DNA of 64,000 nucleotides from Prochlorococcus marinus str. MIT 0917 (lineage in GTDB: Bacteria; Cyanobacteriota; Cyanobacteriia; PCC-6307; Cyanobiaceae): the NCBI RefSeq assembly GCF_027359575.1, contig NZ_CP114784.1:867819-931818 (forward strand), written 5' to 3'. The position numbers and the translations under genes were made by a program. Positions 1 to 7,277 of the stretch are shown here, in pieces. The notes beneath the pieces were generated by a model that worked only from the letters and a program-made list of their open reading frames with translations, was not told where the DNA came from and ran no database searches. The first letter of the stretch is position 1, and each line of letters begins with the position of its first letter.

Positions 1-1008
1 ATCATTCATATAATCTCACTTGCAGTTATTCTCGACCTTTTAATAGGCGACCCTAAAAGCTTGCCACACCCTGTCCAATTAATGGGTGTGGTTATTAGTT
101 TTTTGAGAAGATTAGCTGAAAGTATTGCGAACGAAAATAAATCAAAATTATATATAGGAGGTTTAATATTGACCTTGATAGTATTATCATTAAGTGGTTT
201 ATCTGGATGGCTTTTAGAAAGATTATTTTTATTTTATAAAGTAAAAAATCCAATATTAAGTACATTATGCTTTGCATTTATCTTAAGTAGTTCTCTTGCT
301 TCGAGAAGTCTAAATAAAAGTATTTTAGAAATTCTAAATTTACTAAGAAACAAAAATCCTGAAAATAATCTAAGTAATTTAAGACAAAAATTAAGTCTTA
401 TAGTTGGCAGAGATGTAGAGAATTTAGATACAAATGAAATTCTTAGAGCTTCGGCTGAAACAGCGAGTGAAAATTCTGTGGATGGTATTTTTGCTCCATT
501 ATTTTGGATGTTTATAGGAACTATTTTCTGGGAATTTAATCTATCCACTCCAGGGCCATTGGCAATGGCATGGATCTTTAAAGCATCTAGCACCATTGAT
601 TCAATGCTTGGATACAAAGATGGCAAATTAAAGTGGCTTGGCTTCACAGGTGCGAAGCTGGATGATCTAATGGTATGGATTCCTTCAAGAATTGTATTAA
701 TTACTCTTCCTTTTTGCTGTAAACCAAAGCATTCAATTTTAAAAACGATAAGATATTCCTGGAAGGATGGAATAGCAGATTCCTCGCCAAACTCAGGCAT
801 TTCTGAAGCAATATTTGCTTATTGCGCAGAAGTAAGAATGGGAGGATTAAACTATTACAAAGGGGTAAAAAATATAAAGCCCATAATTGCAAAATCTTAT
901 CCAATAGCAAGTATAAATTCTGTAAAAAAGATCCTTAATCTAAGTATTAGACTTGAAATCGCTTGGCTATTATGTTTTTCAATAATAATAAAATATATTA
1001 ATTTGTAA
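1..1008 (+). CDS. cobD: Adenosylcobinamide-phosphate synthase CobD/CbiB, 5' end missing
   Basis: Integral membrane enzyme of the CbiB/CobD family. It joins the aminopropanol arm to adenosylcobyric acid late in vitamin B12 (pseudocobalamin) synthesis. The frame is open from base 1: the first codons read LDLLIGDPKSLPHPVQLMG-like, which matches the family's N-terminal LLGDP...PHPV signature, so only a few residues lie outside the window. A TTG at 61 could be mistaken for the start but falls inside this motif. Family features further on include an ENSVDG motif, a DSMLGYK-like stretch and a membrane-spanning C-terminus. It is convergent with the sugar transferase, 2 bases apart. Confidence 0.93.
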   Translation: MIHIISLAVILDLLIGDPKSLPHPVQLMGVVISFLRRLAESIANENKSKLYIGGLILTLIVLSLSGLSGWLLERLFLFYKVKNPILSTLCFAFILSSSLASRSLNKSILEILNLLRNKNPENNLSNLRQKLSLIVGRDVENLDTNEILRASAETASENSVDGIFAPLFWMFIGTIFWEFNLSTPGPLAMAWIFKASSTIDSMLGYKDGKLKWLGFTGAKLDDLMVWIPSRIVLITLPFCCKPKHSILKTIRYSWKDGIADSSPNSGISEAIFAYCAEVRMGGLNYYKGVKNIKPIIAKSYPIASINSVKKILNLSIRLEIAWLLCFSIIIKYINL

Positions 1009-1010
1009 GC

Positions 1011-1763
1011 TCAATATGCCCCTCTATCCATTGGAAAAATTAATACTCCTAATGTAAGAATAATGATTTCCAAATCAAGTATAAAATTTCTATTTCTTGC
1101 ATAAGCTAAATCTAATTCAACCCTTTTTTTATAACTAAGATTATTTCTACCACTAACCTGCCATAAGCCAGTGAGGCCTGGTCTAACAGATATAACTTCT
1201 TCCATAAAAAGGCTGTATTTGTTTATTTCATTACTCACTATTGGTCTAGGGCCAACAACACTCATTTCTCCTTTTAAAACATTAAAGAATTGGGGTAATT
1301 CATCTAGGCTAGATCGTCGAAGAAATCTACCTAATTTTGTTATCCTAGGATCCTTACGTAATTTAAAATCTTTTTCAAATTCCTTTCTCATAAGAGGATA
1401 TTTCTCTAATAAATTTGGAAGCAAATCATCAGCATTCTTATACATAGTACGAAACTTAATACATCCAAATTCTCTATAGTTTCTTCCTATTCTTTTTTGA
1501 ATATAAAAAACAGATCCTGAAGAACTTAACTTTACTAAGATTCCAATTAAGATAAATACTGGTGAACCTAGAGTTAAAACTAGCAAAGAAAAAATGACAT
1601 CACCTATTCTTTTTAATGTCCGTCCATAACGACTTTGATTTCTTATTATTTCTACAGCAAGCAAAGAAGAAGGTTCTTTTGAGATTACTTCAAAAGGAAT
1701 TCTTGGAGATCCTTTACGAAACTCAGACCAACGTAATAAAGATTTTCTTGAATTAGTTTGCAC
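1011..1763 (-). CDS. Undecaprenyl/polyprenyl-phosphate sugar-1-phosphate transferase
   Basis: Bacterial sugar transferase family (WcaJ/PglC-like catalytic domain). It would start a surface polysaccharide by moving a sugar-1-phosphate onto a polyprenyl phosphate carrier at the inner membrane. Visible family motifs are KFRTMY, SSLDELPQ, VVGPRP and RPGLTGLWQVSGR. There is one hydrophobic segment at about residues 50-80, and no four-helix N-terminal block like that of WcaJ, so this is the short form of 250 residues. The start is GTG at 1763. A glycosyltransferase lies upstream on the same strand, which suggests a polysaccharide pair. The sugar substrate cannot be told from the sequence. Confidence 0.88.
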   Translation of the reverse strand: MQTNSRKSLLRWSEFRKGSPRIPFEVISKEPSSLLAVEIIRNQSRYGRTLKRIGDVIFSLLVLTLGSPVFILIGILVKLSSSGSVFYIQKRIGRNYREFGCIKFRTMYKNADDLLPNLLEKYPLMRKEFEKDFKLRKDPRITKLGRFLRRSSLDELPQFFNVLKGEMSVVGPRPIVSNEINKYSLFMEEVISVRPGLTGLWQVSGRNNLSYKKRVELDLAYARNRNFILDLEIIILTLGVLIFPMDRGAY

Positions 1764-1812
1764 AAATTATTGAGTTAGTAATCTCAAGACTCCAGATTTA
1801 CAGACTACTTAA

Positions 1813-3045
1813 TTAGTAATTTCTTGATGAAGCACCAAGGTCACTAGTCGCAATGTCACAAGATTTGATATGCTCCCTCCAAACTCTATTTATGGTTTTC
1901 TCAAATCTATTTTTAAATGAATCTTGAGAAAAAGAATTACTCCAATCTCTAATCGACTCAGGGTTTAAATCTCTCCAAAGTTGTTTTTCCTTAAAAAATT
2001 CAATTGCTTCAACTAATGACTTCACAGTCTGAGTAGGAAATAAAAGTCCAGTTGCCTCTTTAACTGAATTAGAGTTAAAGCATTTAACAGTATCTAAAAC
2101 CCCTCCCTTACCTAAAGCAATTACAGGTGCTCCTGAGGCCATTGCCTCCACAGGAGCTATGCCAAAATCCTCAATACCTGAATAAACAAAGGCTCTACAT
2201 CTGCTCATTAGATTTTCAATCTTCTCTTTGCTTTGAAAACCAAGAATTTGAACTGATGGCCCTGCAAGCTCTTTTAAATAATACTTTTCGACTCCATCGC
2301 CAACAATTATCAAAGGTAATTTGAGCCTATTAAAGGCCCTAACGAGTAAATCAACCCTTTTATTAGGAACCAATCTGCAAACACTCAAATAGAAATCTTC
2401 TCTAGGTTTATTCCATTGAAATCGATTTACATTTACGGGAGGATGTAGAACCTCTGAACGCCTTCTCCAATACTTCCAAATCCTCTTTGCTGTAAAATTT
2501 GAATTCGCCAGCAAGTAATCTACTCTTGAGCCACTTAATTGATCCCATTGCCTCAAATTATGCAATTGCCATCTAATCAATGGGCCTAAGCCAATTCTGC
2601 TAAAAAAAGATCGTTTCAAATATGTATTCATTTGATCCCAAGCATATCTGACCGGTGTATGAACATAACTAATATGAAGTTGGTCAGGCGAAGTCAAAAC
2701 ACCCTTAGCAACAAGATGACTACTGCTTATAACCAATGGATATCCATCTAAATCAATCTGTTCAATTGCGAAAGGCAAAAGAGGCAAATATTTTTGAACA
2801 TGCGAAATCCCGAATGGTAATTTCTGAATAAAGCTAGTTTTTACTTTTCGTTTAAGCAACCAGCTATTTTCATACAAGTTCTCTTCATTAACTAAGGAAA
2901 AAAGTTCTGGCTGCGATGAAATTTCAGTTAACAATTCATCAATCAACTGAACAACATTCTCAGCGCCACCAGTTGATCTTGGAGTAAACCATTCATGTAC
3001 TAATGCAATATTGCTTGGAAGATCTAAAGACGAATTTACACTCAA
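1813..3045 (-). CDS. GT4-type glycosyltransferase (WbaZ-like)
   Basis: Retaining GT-B glycosyltransferase of 410 residues. The N-terminus NIALVHEWFTPRSTGGAE resembles mannosyltransferases of the WbaZ group. The C-terminal donor-binding half carries the GT4 E-x7-E region (EDFGIAPVEAMASGAPVIA) followed by GGVLDTV. No membrane segments are evident, so it is probably cytoplasmic or peripheral. It lies upstream of the sugar transferase, separated by 49 bases, and is likely in the same surface-polysaccharide pathway. The start used is TTG at 3045, and no better ATG lies close by. Donor and acceptor sugars are unknown. Confidence 0.82.
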   Translation of the reverse strand: MSVNSSLDLPSNIALVHEWFTPRSTGGAENVVQLIDELLTEISSQPELFSLVNEENLYENSWLLKRKVKTSFIQKLPFGISHVQKYLPLLPFAIEQIDLDGYPLVISSSHLVAKGVLTSPDQLHISYVHTPVRYAWDQMNTYLKRSFFSRIGLGPLIRWQLHNLRQWDQLSGSRVDYLLANSNFTAKRIWKYWRRRSEVLHPPVNVNRFQWNKPREDFYLSVCRLVPNKRVDLLVRAFNRLKLPLIIVGDGVEKYYLKELAGPSVQILGFQSKEKIENLMSRCRAFVYSGIEDFGIAPVEAMASGAPVIALGKGGVLDTVKCFNSNSVKEATGLLFPTQTVKSLVEAIEFFKEKQLWRDLNPESIRDWSNSFSQDSFKNRFEKTINRVWREHIKSCDIATSDLGASSRNY

Positions 3046-3178
3046 AGTAAAACCTTAAATCCTAAGATTATTTTTAGTTTATTACAGCTTAGATATTATG
3101 ACAACATGAAATCAAAGCATCAATCATGCAAAACTTAATTATTTTTCACTAAACGAATTAGATGATCTAATAACTTCT

Positions 3179-3631
3179 TTAAAAAGTAATACCTATTTTA
3201 TCTAAAGATGATATCAGTGGATCATAAAAGTTATGAAATAAGCTGCCACTAAAAGAGAATAAATAAACAAAACCACTAAAGAATCCTAGAAAAATAAAGT
3301 ATCGAACATAGCCACTTCTTCTTTTTAATTTAGCAACTGATAAAAGCATAATCAATAAGATAATAAAACCTATTGATTCAGAAAATAGCAAGGCTTGTCG
3401 ATCAATAGCCAACTCGAAACTGTCACCAAATAAAACATAATTACCCGTTATTTTATTTTTAAATAAAATAAAGTTGATCAGTTCAGAAAGAGCAAGACTG
3501 GCAATAAGAAAATATGATACTGGCTTTGTAAGCCTATTCATTGTTTTACTAAAACTCAATAAAAGCAACGCGATGAAAATAGATGCAATTATTGGTAGAC
3601 CTGGGATAAGCCAAGTAATACTTAATAACAT
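3179..3631 (-). CDS. Stand-alone NdhF N-terminal-like membrane protein
   Basis: About 150 residues with four likely membrane segments. The sequence follows the N-terminus of NAD(P)H dehydrogenase subunit NdhF: WLIPGLPIIAS near the start, then SFSKTMNRLTKP, then a segment containing GYVRYFIFLGFF, which corresponds to NdhF's GYVRFYAYLSLF. It ends just after this point, so the proton-channel core of NdhF (about 600 more residues) is absent. The frame is intact. ATG at 3631 gives the usual distance to WLIP; a TTG at 3640 would add three residues. A role with NDH-1 is only inferred. Confidence 0.65.
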   Translation of the reverse strand: MLLSITWLIPGLPIIASIFIALLLLSFSKTMNRLTKPVSYFLIASLALSELINFILFKNKITGNYVLFGDSFELAIDRQALLFSESIGFIILLIMLLSVAKLKRRSGYVRYFIFLGFFSGFVYLFSFSGSLFHNFYDPLISSLDKIGITF

Positions 3632-3640
3632 AGTTATCAA

Positions 3641-4099
3641 ACAAGCTTCATTTTATAGGTAGATGCAAGTTTTTTTAATGGGTCTGAAAGAAAAAACATA
3701 AAAAATCGAGGTGAAGATAAAACAATAGCAATCTGAACAGCTCTATTCATTTAGTAAAAACCTTTAATATTTTTCTAGCAAGGAATTGAGGTAAAAACAA
3801 GGTATCAATTAATAGTCAAACAAAACTTAATAAGGTAATAATAAATAATTTTAACTTTATATAGCTCTTTTCTTTTTTATATATAAGTCATATATTTTCT
3901 AAATATATGACTTATATATAATTCAATTTTATTTATTAAATATAAAATTTTCTAATAATTATTTGTTTAATTAACTTTGCTTACTAAATAAAAACAAAAA
4001 CCCACTTTAAATAGTCAAAGAAAATGGCTAAACTTAGAAAAGAGTAAAATCCAAAAAAAAGGCTTATAATTTAAGTATATAATTATGTTTTAAATTAAA
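3641..4099. other. Intergenic region before hli, very AT-rich
   Basis: About 460 bases without a convincing gene. The sequence is almost only A and T in its centre and holds one perfect inverted repeat (annotated separately). It must contain the promoters of the divergent NdhF-like and Hli genes, but no clear -35/-10 pair can be singled out in this base composition. Confidence 0.5.
3877..3921. repeat. Perfect 21-bp inverted repeat with 3-base loop
   Basis: Left arm 3877-3897 is the exact reverse complement of the right arm 3901-3921, with TCT between. The arms carry AAGTCAT/ATGACTT in an otherwise A/T background. No run of T follows directly on either strand, so it is not a standard terminator. 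It sits about 180 bases upstream of the hli gene. A role in RNA structure, termination or protein binding is possible but unproven. Confidence 0.85.
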
Positions 4100-4393
4100 A
4101 TGTCTGAGAATGATTCAGAGATCAATAATCATAGTTTCGATTCAGATCCAGGTAATATAGAAACAATTGAACCTAAAAATGATCCAAAACTAATTGATCA
4201 AAGCAAAAACCTCAATTCATACCCTAAATGGATAAATAATAAAGGCGAAGAGGTAAAACAAGTTTTTGGTTTTAATGAAAATGCTGAACTTGTTAATGCG
4301 AGAGTAGCTATGATCGGATTTTTAATGCTTATCCTAACTGAATTAGCTTTTGGTGGCGAACCAGCAACGCTTAAAATTTTTGGAATCAGCTAA
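4100..4393 (+). CDS. hli: High-light-inducible protein (Hli/Scp), long form
   Basis: Single-helix chlorophyll-binding protein of the Hli/Scp (LHC-like) family, located in thylakoids and thought to bind chlorophyll and carotenoid and protect photosystem assembly under stress. Of 97 residues, the last 35 hold the signature helix with E-x-x-N-A-R (ELVNARVAMIGFL). The first 60 are an acidic, Asn-rich extension unlike the tiny Hli proteins elsewhere in this window. The gene follows the AT-rich hairpin region and is 56 bases from the next gene. Family assignment is firm; the ligand role comes from the family. Confidence 0.9.
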   Translation: MSENDSEINNHSFDSDPGNIETIEPKNDPKLIDQSKNLNSYPKWINNKGEEVKQVFGFNENAELVNARVAMIGFLMLILTELAFGGEPATLKIFGIS

Positions 4394-4449
4394 AAATAAA
4401 ATCTATATATTATATTTATTCCATTAACATACTTGATTTCTTAAAAGCT

Positions 4450-4662
4450 ATGAATAAAAAAACATTGGTTGGTATTTCATACGTATCTGCTTGGGTAATT
4501 ATTTGGGGAACAATCGGTTCACTTATTGATTTTTATTTCCTTCAAAGCACATATCTTCCAGGATCATTAGGGCAGTTTTCAACATTTATAATTACAGCCT
4601 TGTTCTCTTCAATTATTGCTATATATATTTTCCCAACAATAAATAATAAATTCATAAGTTAA
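4450..4662 (+). CDS. Small two-helix membrane protein, unknown function
   Basis: 70 residues with two hydrophobic segments (about residues 9-30 and 42-63) and a short charged tail. No family recognised. It follows the hli gene on the same strand, 56 bases downstream, so cotranscription is possible. Its stop overlaps by 4 bases the stop of the convergent gene at 4659-4898. Confidence 0.6.
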   Translation: MNKKTLVGISYVSAWVIIWGTIGSLIDFYFLQSTYLPGSLGQFSTFIITALFSSIIAIYIFPTINNKFIS

Positions 4663-4898
4663 TAACGATAACGTTCAACAACTTGAGAAGGCTTGTCATT
4701 AATTCCTTTCTGATAAAGGATCCATTGATTAGTTTCAAGATCATGATCACAGCCCAATCCTTCTAATTCAACAGATTTCAATCGCAATTCATAATGGCAT
4801 TGCTGATCAGCTTCAAAGGCTGATTTATAGCCAGTAAAAAAATATAAATACCCAAGAATTATTGCTATCAAAGATATAAACACAATGCTTATTTTCAT
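4659..4898 (-). CDS. Small membrane-anchored protein, unknown function
   Basis: 79 residues. An N-terminal hydrophobic helix (about residues 3-22) is followed by a polar domain with two cysteines (QQCHYELR and GLGCDHD), which could form a disulfide if the domain faces the lumen or periplasm. The C-terminus VVERYRY is basic and aromatic. I recognise no family. The gene is convergent with the two-helix protein and upstream of no obvious partner. Confidence 0.6.
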   Translation of the reverse strand: MKISIVFISLIAIILGYLYFFTGYKSAFEADQQCHYELRLKSVELEGLGCDHDLETNQWILYQKGINDKPSQVVERYRY

Positions 4899-4955
4899 GA
4901 AAGCTAATCAATAATTAATAATATATTAGCTTTTCTCGTAGACAAAAAAAAGAAT

Positions 4956-5144
4956 TTATAATTTTTTTTCTTTTACCGTTTCTAAAGGTATCTCACATTC
5001 AGTTAAATCATGATCATTTAAACGGTCCAATATACGAACCATATCAAGTTCTGACAGCTCCCCATTGGTTCCCCATTTAAGAGTTGTCTTTCTCTGTTGA
5101 GGAATCTTTTTCGCCTTGTTCTCCTCGCTTCTTTTTTGGACCAT
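4956..5144 (-). CDS. Small soluble protein, unknown function
   Basis: 62 residues, highly charged, with a basic N-terminus (QKRSEENKAKKIPQQRK) and an acidic second half (ELDMVRILDRLNDHDLTE) that could form a helix. No signal peptide or membrane segment is seen. The family is unknown to me. Confidence 0.55.
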   Translation of the reverse strand: MVQKRSEENKAKKIPQQRKTTLKWGTNGELSELDMVRILDRLNDHDLTECEIPLETVKEKKL

Positions 5145-5319
5145 TACTACTAAAATGCCTCTAATAAAACATTAAAATATAGAGTTTCTATATAAGAACT
5201 CAAGAAAAAATTCTTAGTCAAACTTTACTTTTACTCTTTTAATAGTAATATTTTACTATTTTTATAAATCCCACCAAATCGCTACTAATGATTAAAATAT
5301 TTGGTTTGTAAAACCACAA

Positions 5320-5592
5320 TCATCGACCGAAGTTATAAACAAACTCTTGAAATGCAGGATTATAAAAGTAAACAAGCACACTAATAACTAACAAGACATT
5401 CAAACCAATTACTATCGAACCAATAATAACTCTCTGTCGCTTACCTGGGACTTTATATTTCATGCCAGCTGGTAGATTAACTAATACATCTGGATCATTA
5501 GCAGTTATTTTCTTAAACTTATTGTCTTTGACCTTATTTGTCTTAGTTGCCTTATCATTAGTTTTTTTGGAATTAAAAGATTTGGAGCCCAT
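5320..5592 (-). CDS. Tail-anchored small membrane protein with NPAF motif
   Basis: 90 residues. A Lys-rich soluble N-terminus (about 50 residues) precedes one membrane helix (about residues 55-78) and a short C-terminal tail FYNPAFQEFVYNFGR. The protein at 49569-49763 ends in a clearly related tail (LHNPAFHSFVQSRG) after one helix, so the two look like members of one small family. Function is unknown; topology suggests N-terminus in the cytoplasm. Confidence 0.65.
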   Translation of the reverse strand: MGSKSFNSKKTNDKATKTNKVKDNKFKKITANDPDVLVNLPAGMKYKVPGKRQRVIIGSIVIGLNVLLVISVLVYFYNPAFQEFVYNFGR

Positions 5593-5739
5593 TTTCTTAG
5601 TTAGAAGAATTTCTTTATCTTTATAGTTCTAAGCTTACTTAGACAAATCAGATAAAAACCTATTTTGTTCTAGTTTTTCACATTAGTTTGTTAACTAAGT
5701 CAAAAATCAATCCTAAACTGATCAATTTATTGATTATTT

Positions 5740-6066
5740 TCAGCAATATTTCTTTATATAATCAATAATACTTTTAGCTTCTTTTCTTTTAAAATTAGAA
5801 TTCGTAGCCATTATTAAATTTGACTCTAAACCTAGTAATCTGGTTTGACAAGCAAATTTTTTATTTTTTGCAGCATTTTTTTGATAATCATTTACTTGGA
5901 ATAATGCTTTCTTACAATATTTTATGTCTTTATAACATCTAAATATCAGCATATCAATCTCCGAATAATTGTTTGATTCACTTGCTATCATATGATTTAG
6001 AGGAATAAATATGTATATAAAAAGAACGGACACGAATTTAATTTTTTCAAATGAATAATTAATCAA
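5740..6066 (-). CDS. Predicted secreted small protein, unknown function
   Basis: 108 residues with an N-terminal hydrophobic stretch that could be a signal peptide ending near residue 28 (NHMIASE). The mature part is Lys- and Asn-rich and carries four cysteines (RCYKD, YCKKA, ACQTR and a C-terminal KKYC), compatible with two disulfides in the periplasm or lumen. No family recognised. Confidence 0.5.
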   Translation of the reverse strand: MINYSFEKIKFVSVLFIYIFIPLNHMIASESNNYSEIDMLIFRCYKDIKYCKKALFQVNDYQKNAAKNKKFACQTRLLGLESNLIMATNSNFKRKEAKSIIDYIKKYC

Positions 6067-6173
6067 AACATAATCTCCAAAATAATTTGTTAATGATTAT
6101 TTGAATATGAATAGCAATACCTATGCAAAAAAACAAAGATTATTTTCTTAATCATAAAATTTTAGATTTTTAC

Positions 6174-6204
6174 AAAAAAAGGGACTCATTTTTAAAGAGT
6201 CCCT
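6174..6204 (-). terminator. Intrinsic terminator of the HU gene
   Basis: GGGACTC at 6181-6187 pairs with GAGTCCC at 6197-6203 (plus one A-T pair) around a 9-base loop. Read on the minus strand the stem is followed by seven T (A run at 6174-6180), 44 bases after the HU stop codon: a classic rho-independent terminator. Confidence 0.9.
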
Positions 6205-6247
6205 AACAAAAACGAAATGTAAGTAAGCAAAACAGCTTTTTAAAGAC

Positions 6248-6523
6248 TCATCCCTGAACACGGTCCTTAAACAACTTCCCAGCAGTAAAAGCAGGAACTC
6301 GCTTAGCAGGGATTGCTATCTTCTCTCCAGTTTTAGGGTTTAATCCCTGACGAGCAGAACGATCGCGAGGCTCAAAAGAGCCAAACCCTAGAATGGAGAC
6401 TTTCTTACCCTCCACTACAGAATCAATAATTGTATCTATGGCGGCATCAACCACCAGAGAGACGTCTGTTTTCGTTAGCTCAGTACGAGCTGCAACTAGG
6501 TTGACTAAATCTGCTTTGTTCAT
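6248..6523 (-). CDS. hup: DNA-binding protein HU
   Basis: Histone-like HU/IHF-family protein of 91 residues, the usual length. It begins MNKADLVNLVAARTELTK, carries the GFGSFEPRDRSARQGLNPKTGE DNA-binding arm region with the conserved RQGLNP, and ends in KVP-like FTAGKLFKD. It binds DNA as a dimer with little sequence preference and helps compact the nucleoid. Start ATG at 6523. It is a single-gene unit with its own terminator. Confidence 0.97.
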   Translation of the reverse strand: MNKADLVNLVAARTELTKTDVSLVVDAAIDTIIDSVVEGKKVSILGFGSFEPRDRSARQGLNPKTGEKIAIPAKRVPAFTAGKLFKDRVQG

Positions 6524-7277
6524 TGGAAAGGTTTGTATGTAGCAGGGAGTAAGAGGAGGGAAACCAATAGATAATTAGTTTCCAAAAAACTCAATCTTGC
6601 TAATCGTATGGAGCAAATCACTTGCCTGCAACCCAAAGAGCTTGTGACAGTAAGCTTTCTAAAAATATATGTGCATTTTTTATCGATTCAACAATGTCTC
6701 AAAGATTTGGACTAAACAGCGTCATAAAGAGGCACCTTTCCCAAGAAGCTTGTCAGTGCAAGGTTTCTGAAAAGATGGGTTTTCACATTTTTCATCAAGA
6801 ACAGCGTTGGAATTTGGAATTAATTATTTTTTCCAACAAAAATCAAACATTTTATTGAATTCTCTTGAATTAACAAAGGTCTGCAGAACAGCACATTTAT
6901 TGGTATTACAAAATAATACCCACACAAAAAAGAGAGTCACAAATGACAAATCAATTTTTTTTAGCTCGAAGAAATCCATTTTGAAGCTGTAATCCCTAAA
7001 TAATGCTCTAAATGCTTCCTTAACCTTTTTCCCTAAATCTTCAAAAGATTTGATTTGCAATTGGAATAGAATGTGTTTGAACTCATTTCAAAACCCAAAT
7101 AGCAAAACAACGAAGTTTTCCCTCTAAAACGATTTAGTATTCATTTGAAAAAGAATCAAATGCTTAACACAAGTTCCTTTTAACATTGAATTTCGTTTTT
7201 CATAACTTGTTAAAACAAACTAACCACCTAACTTATAGGGAAAGTTACTTGATTATTTTTATAAAGGACAAACACAA
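6524..7277. other. Long intergenic region between hup and glgX
   Basis: About 750 bases without a convincing gene, unusually long for this compact genome. It holds the 5' region of hup (minus strand), an imperfect tandem repeat (6640-6800) and the glgX promoter at the right end. Frames of 61-78 codons run through it on both strands, but their starts are TTG or weakly supported, so none is called as a gene. The frame at 6622-6858 is discussed with the repeat. Confidence 0.5.
6643..6800 (+). repeat. Imperfect tandem (direct) repeat, two units
   Basis: Two stretches resemble each other: one begins at about 6643 (AGAGCTTGTGACAGTAAGC...) and one at about 6744 (AGAAGCTTGTCAGTGCAAGG...). Each is about 50-55 bases long and continues into TTTCT-AAAA, a T-rich stretch and ATC-A. 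In the + frame of 6622-6858 they translate as ACDSKLSKNI and ACQCKVSEKM, so the similarity also holds at protein level in that frame. Confidence 0.55.

Noticed and set aside
234-800. 188-codon minus-strand frame inside cobD
   Set aside because: Runs antisense through a clear family gene; a shadow frame.
6824-7060. 78-codon minus-strand frame
   Set aside because: TTG start without ribosome site; overlaps a 61-codon + frame; composition does not look convincing.
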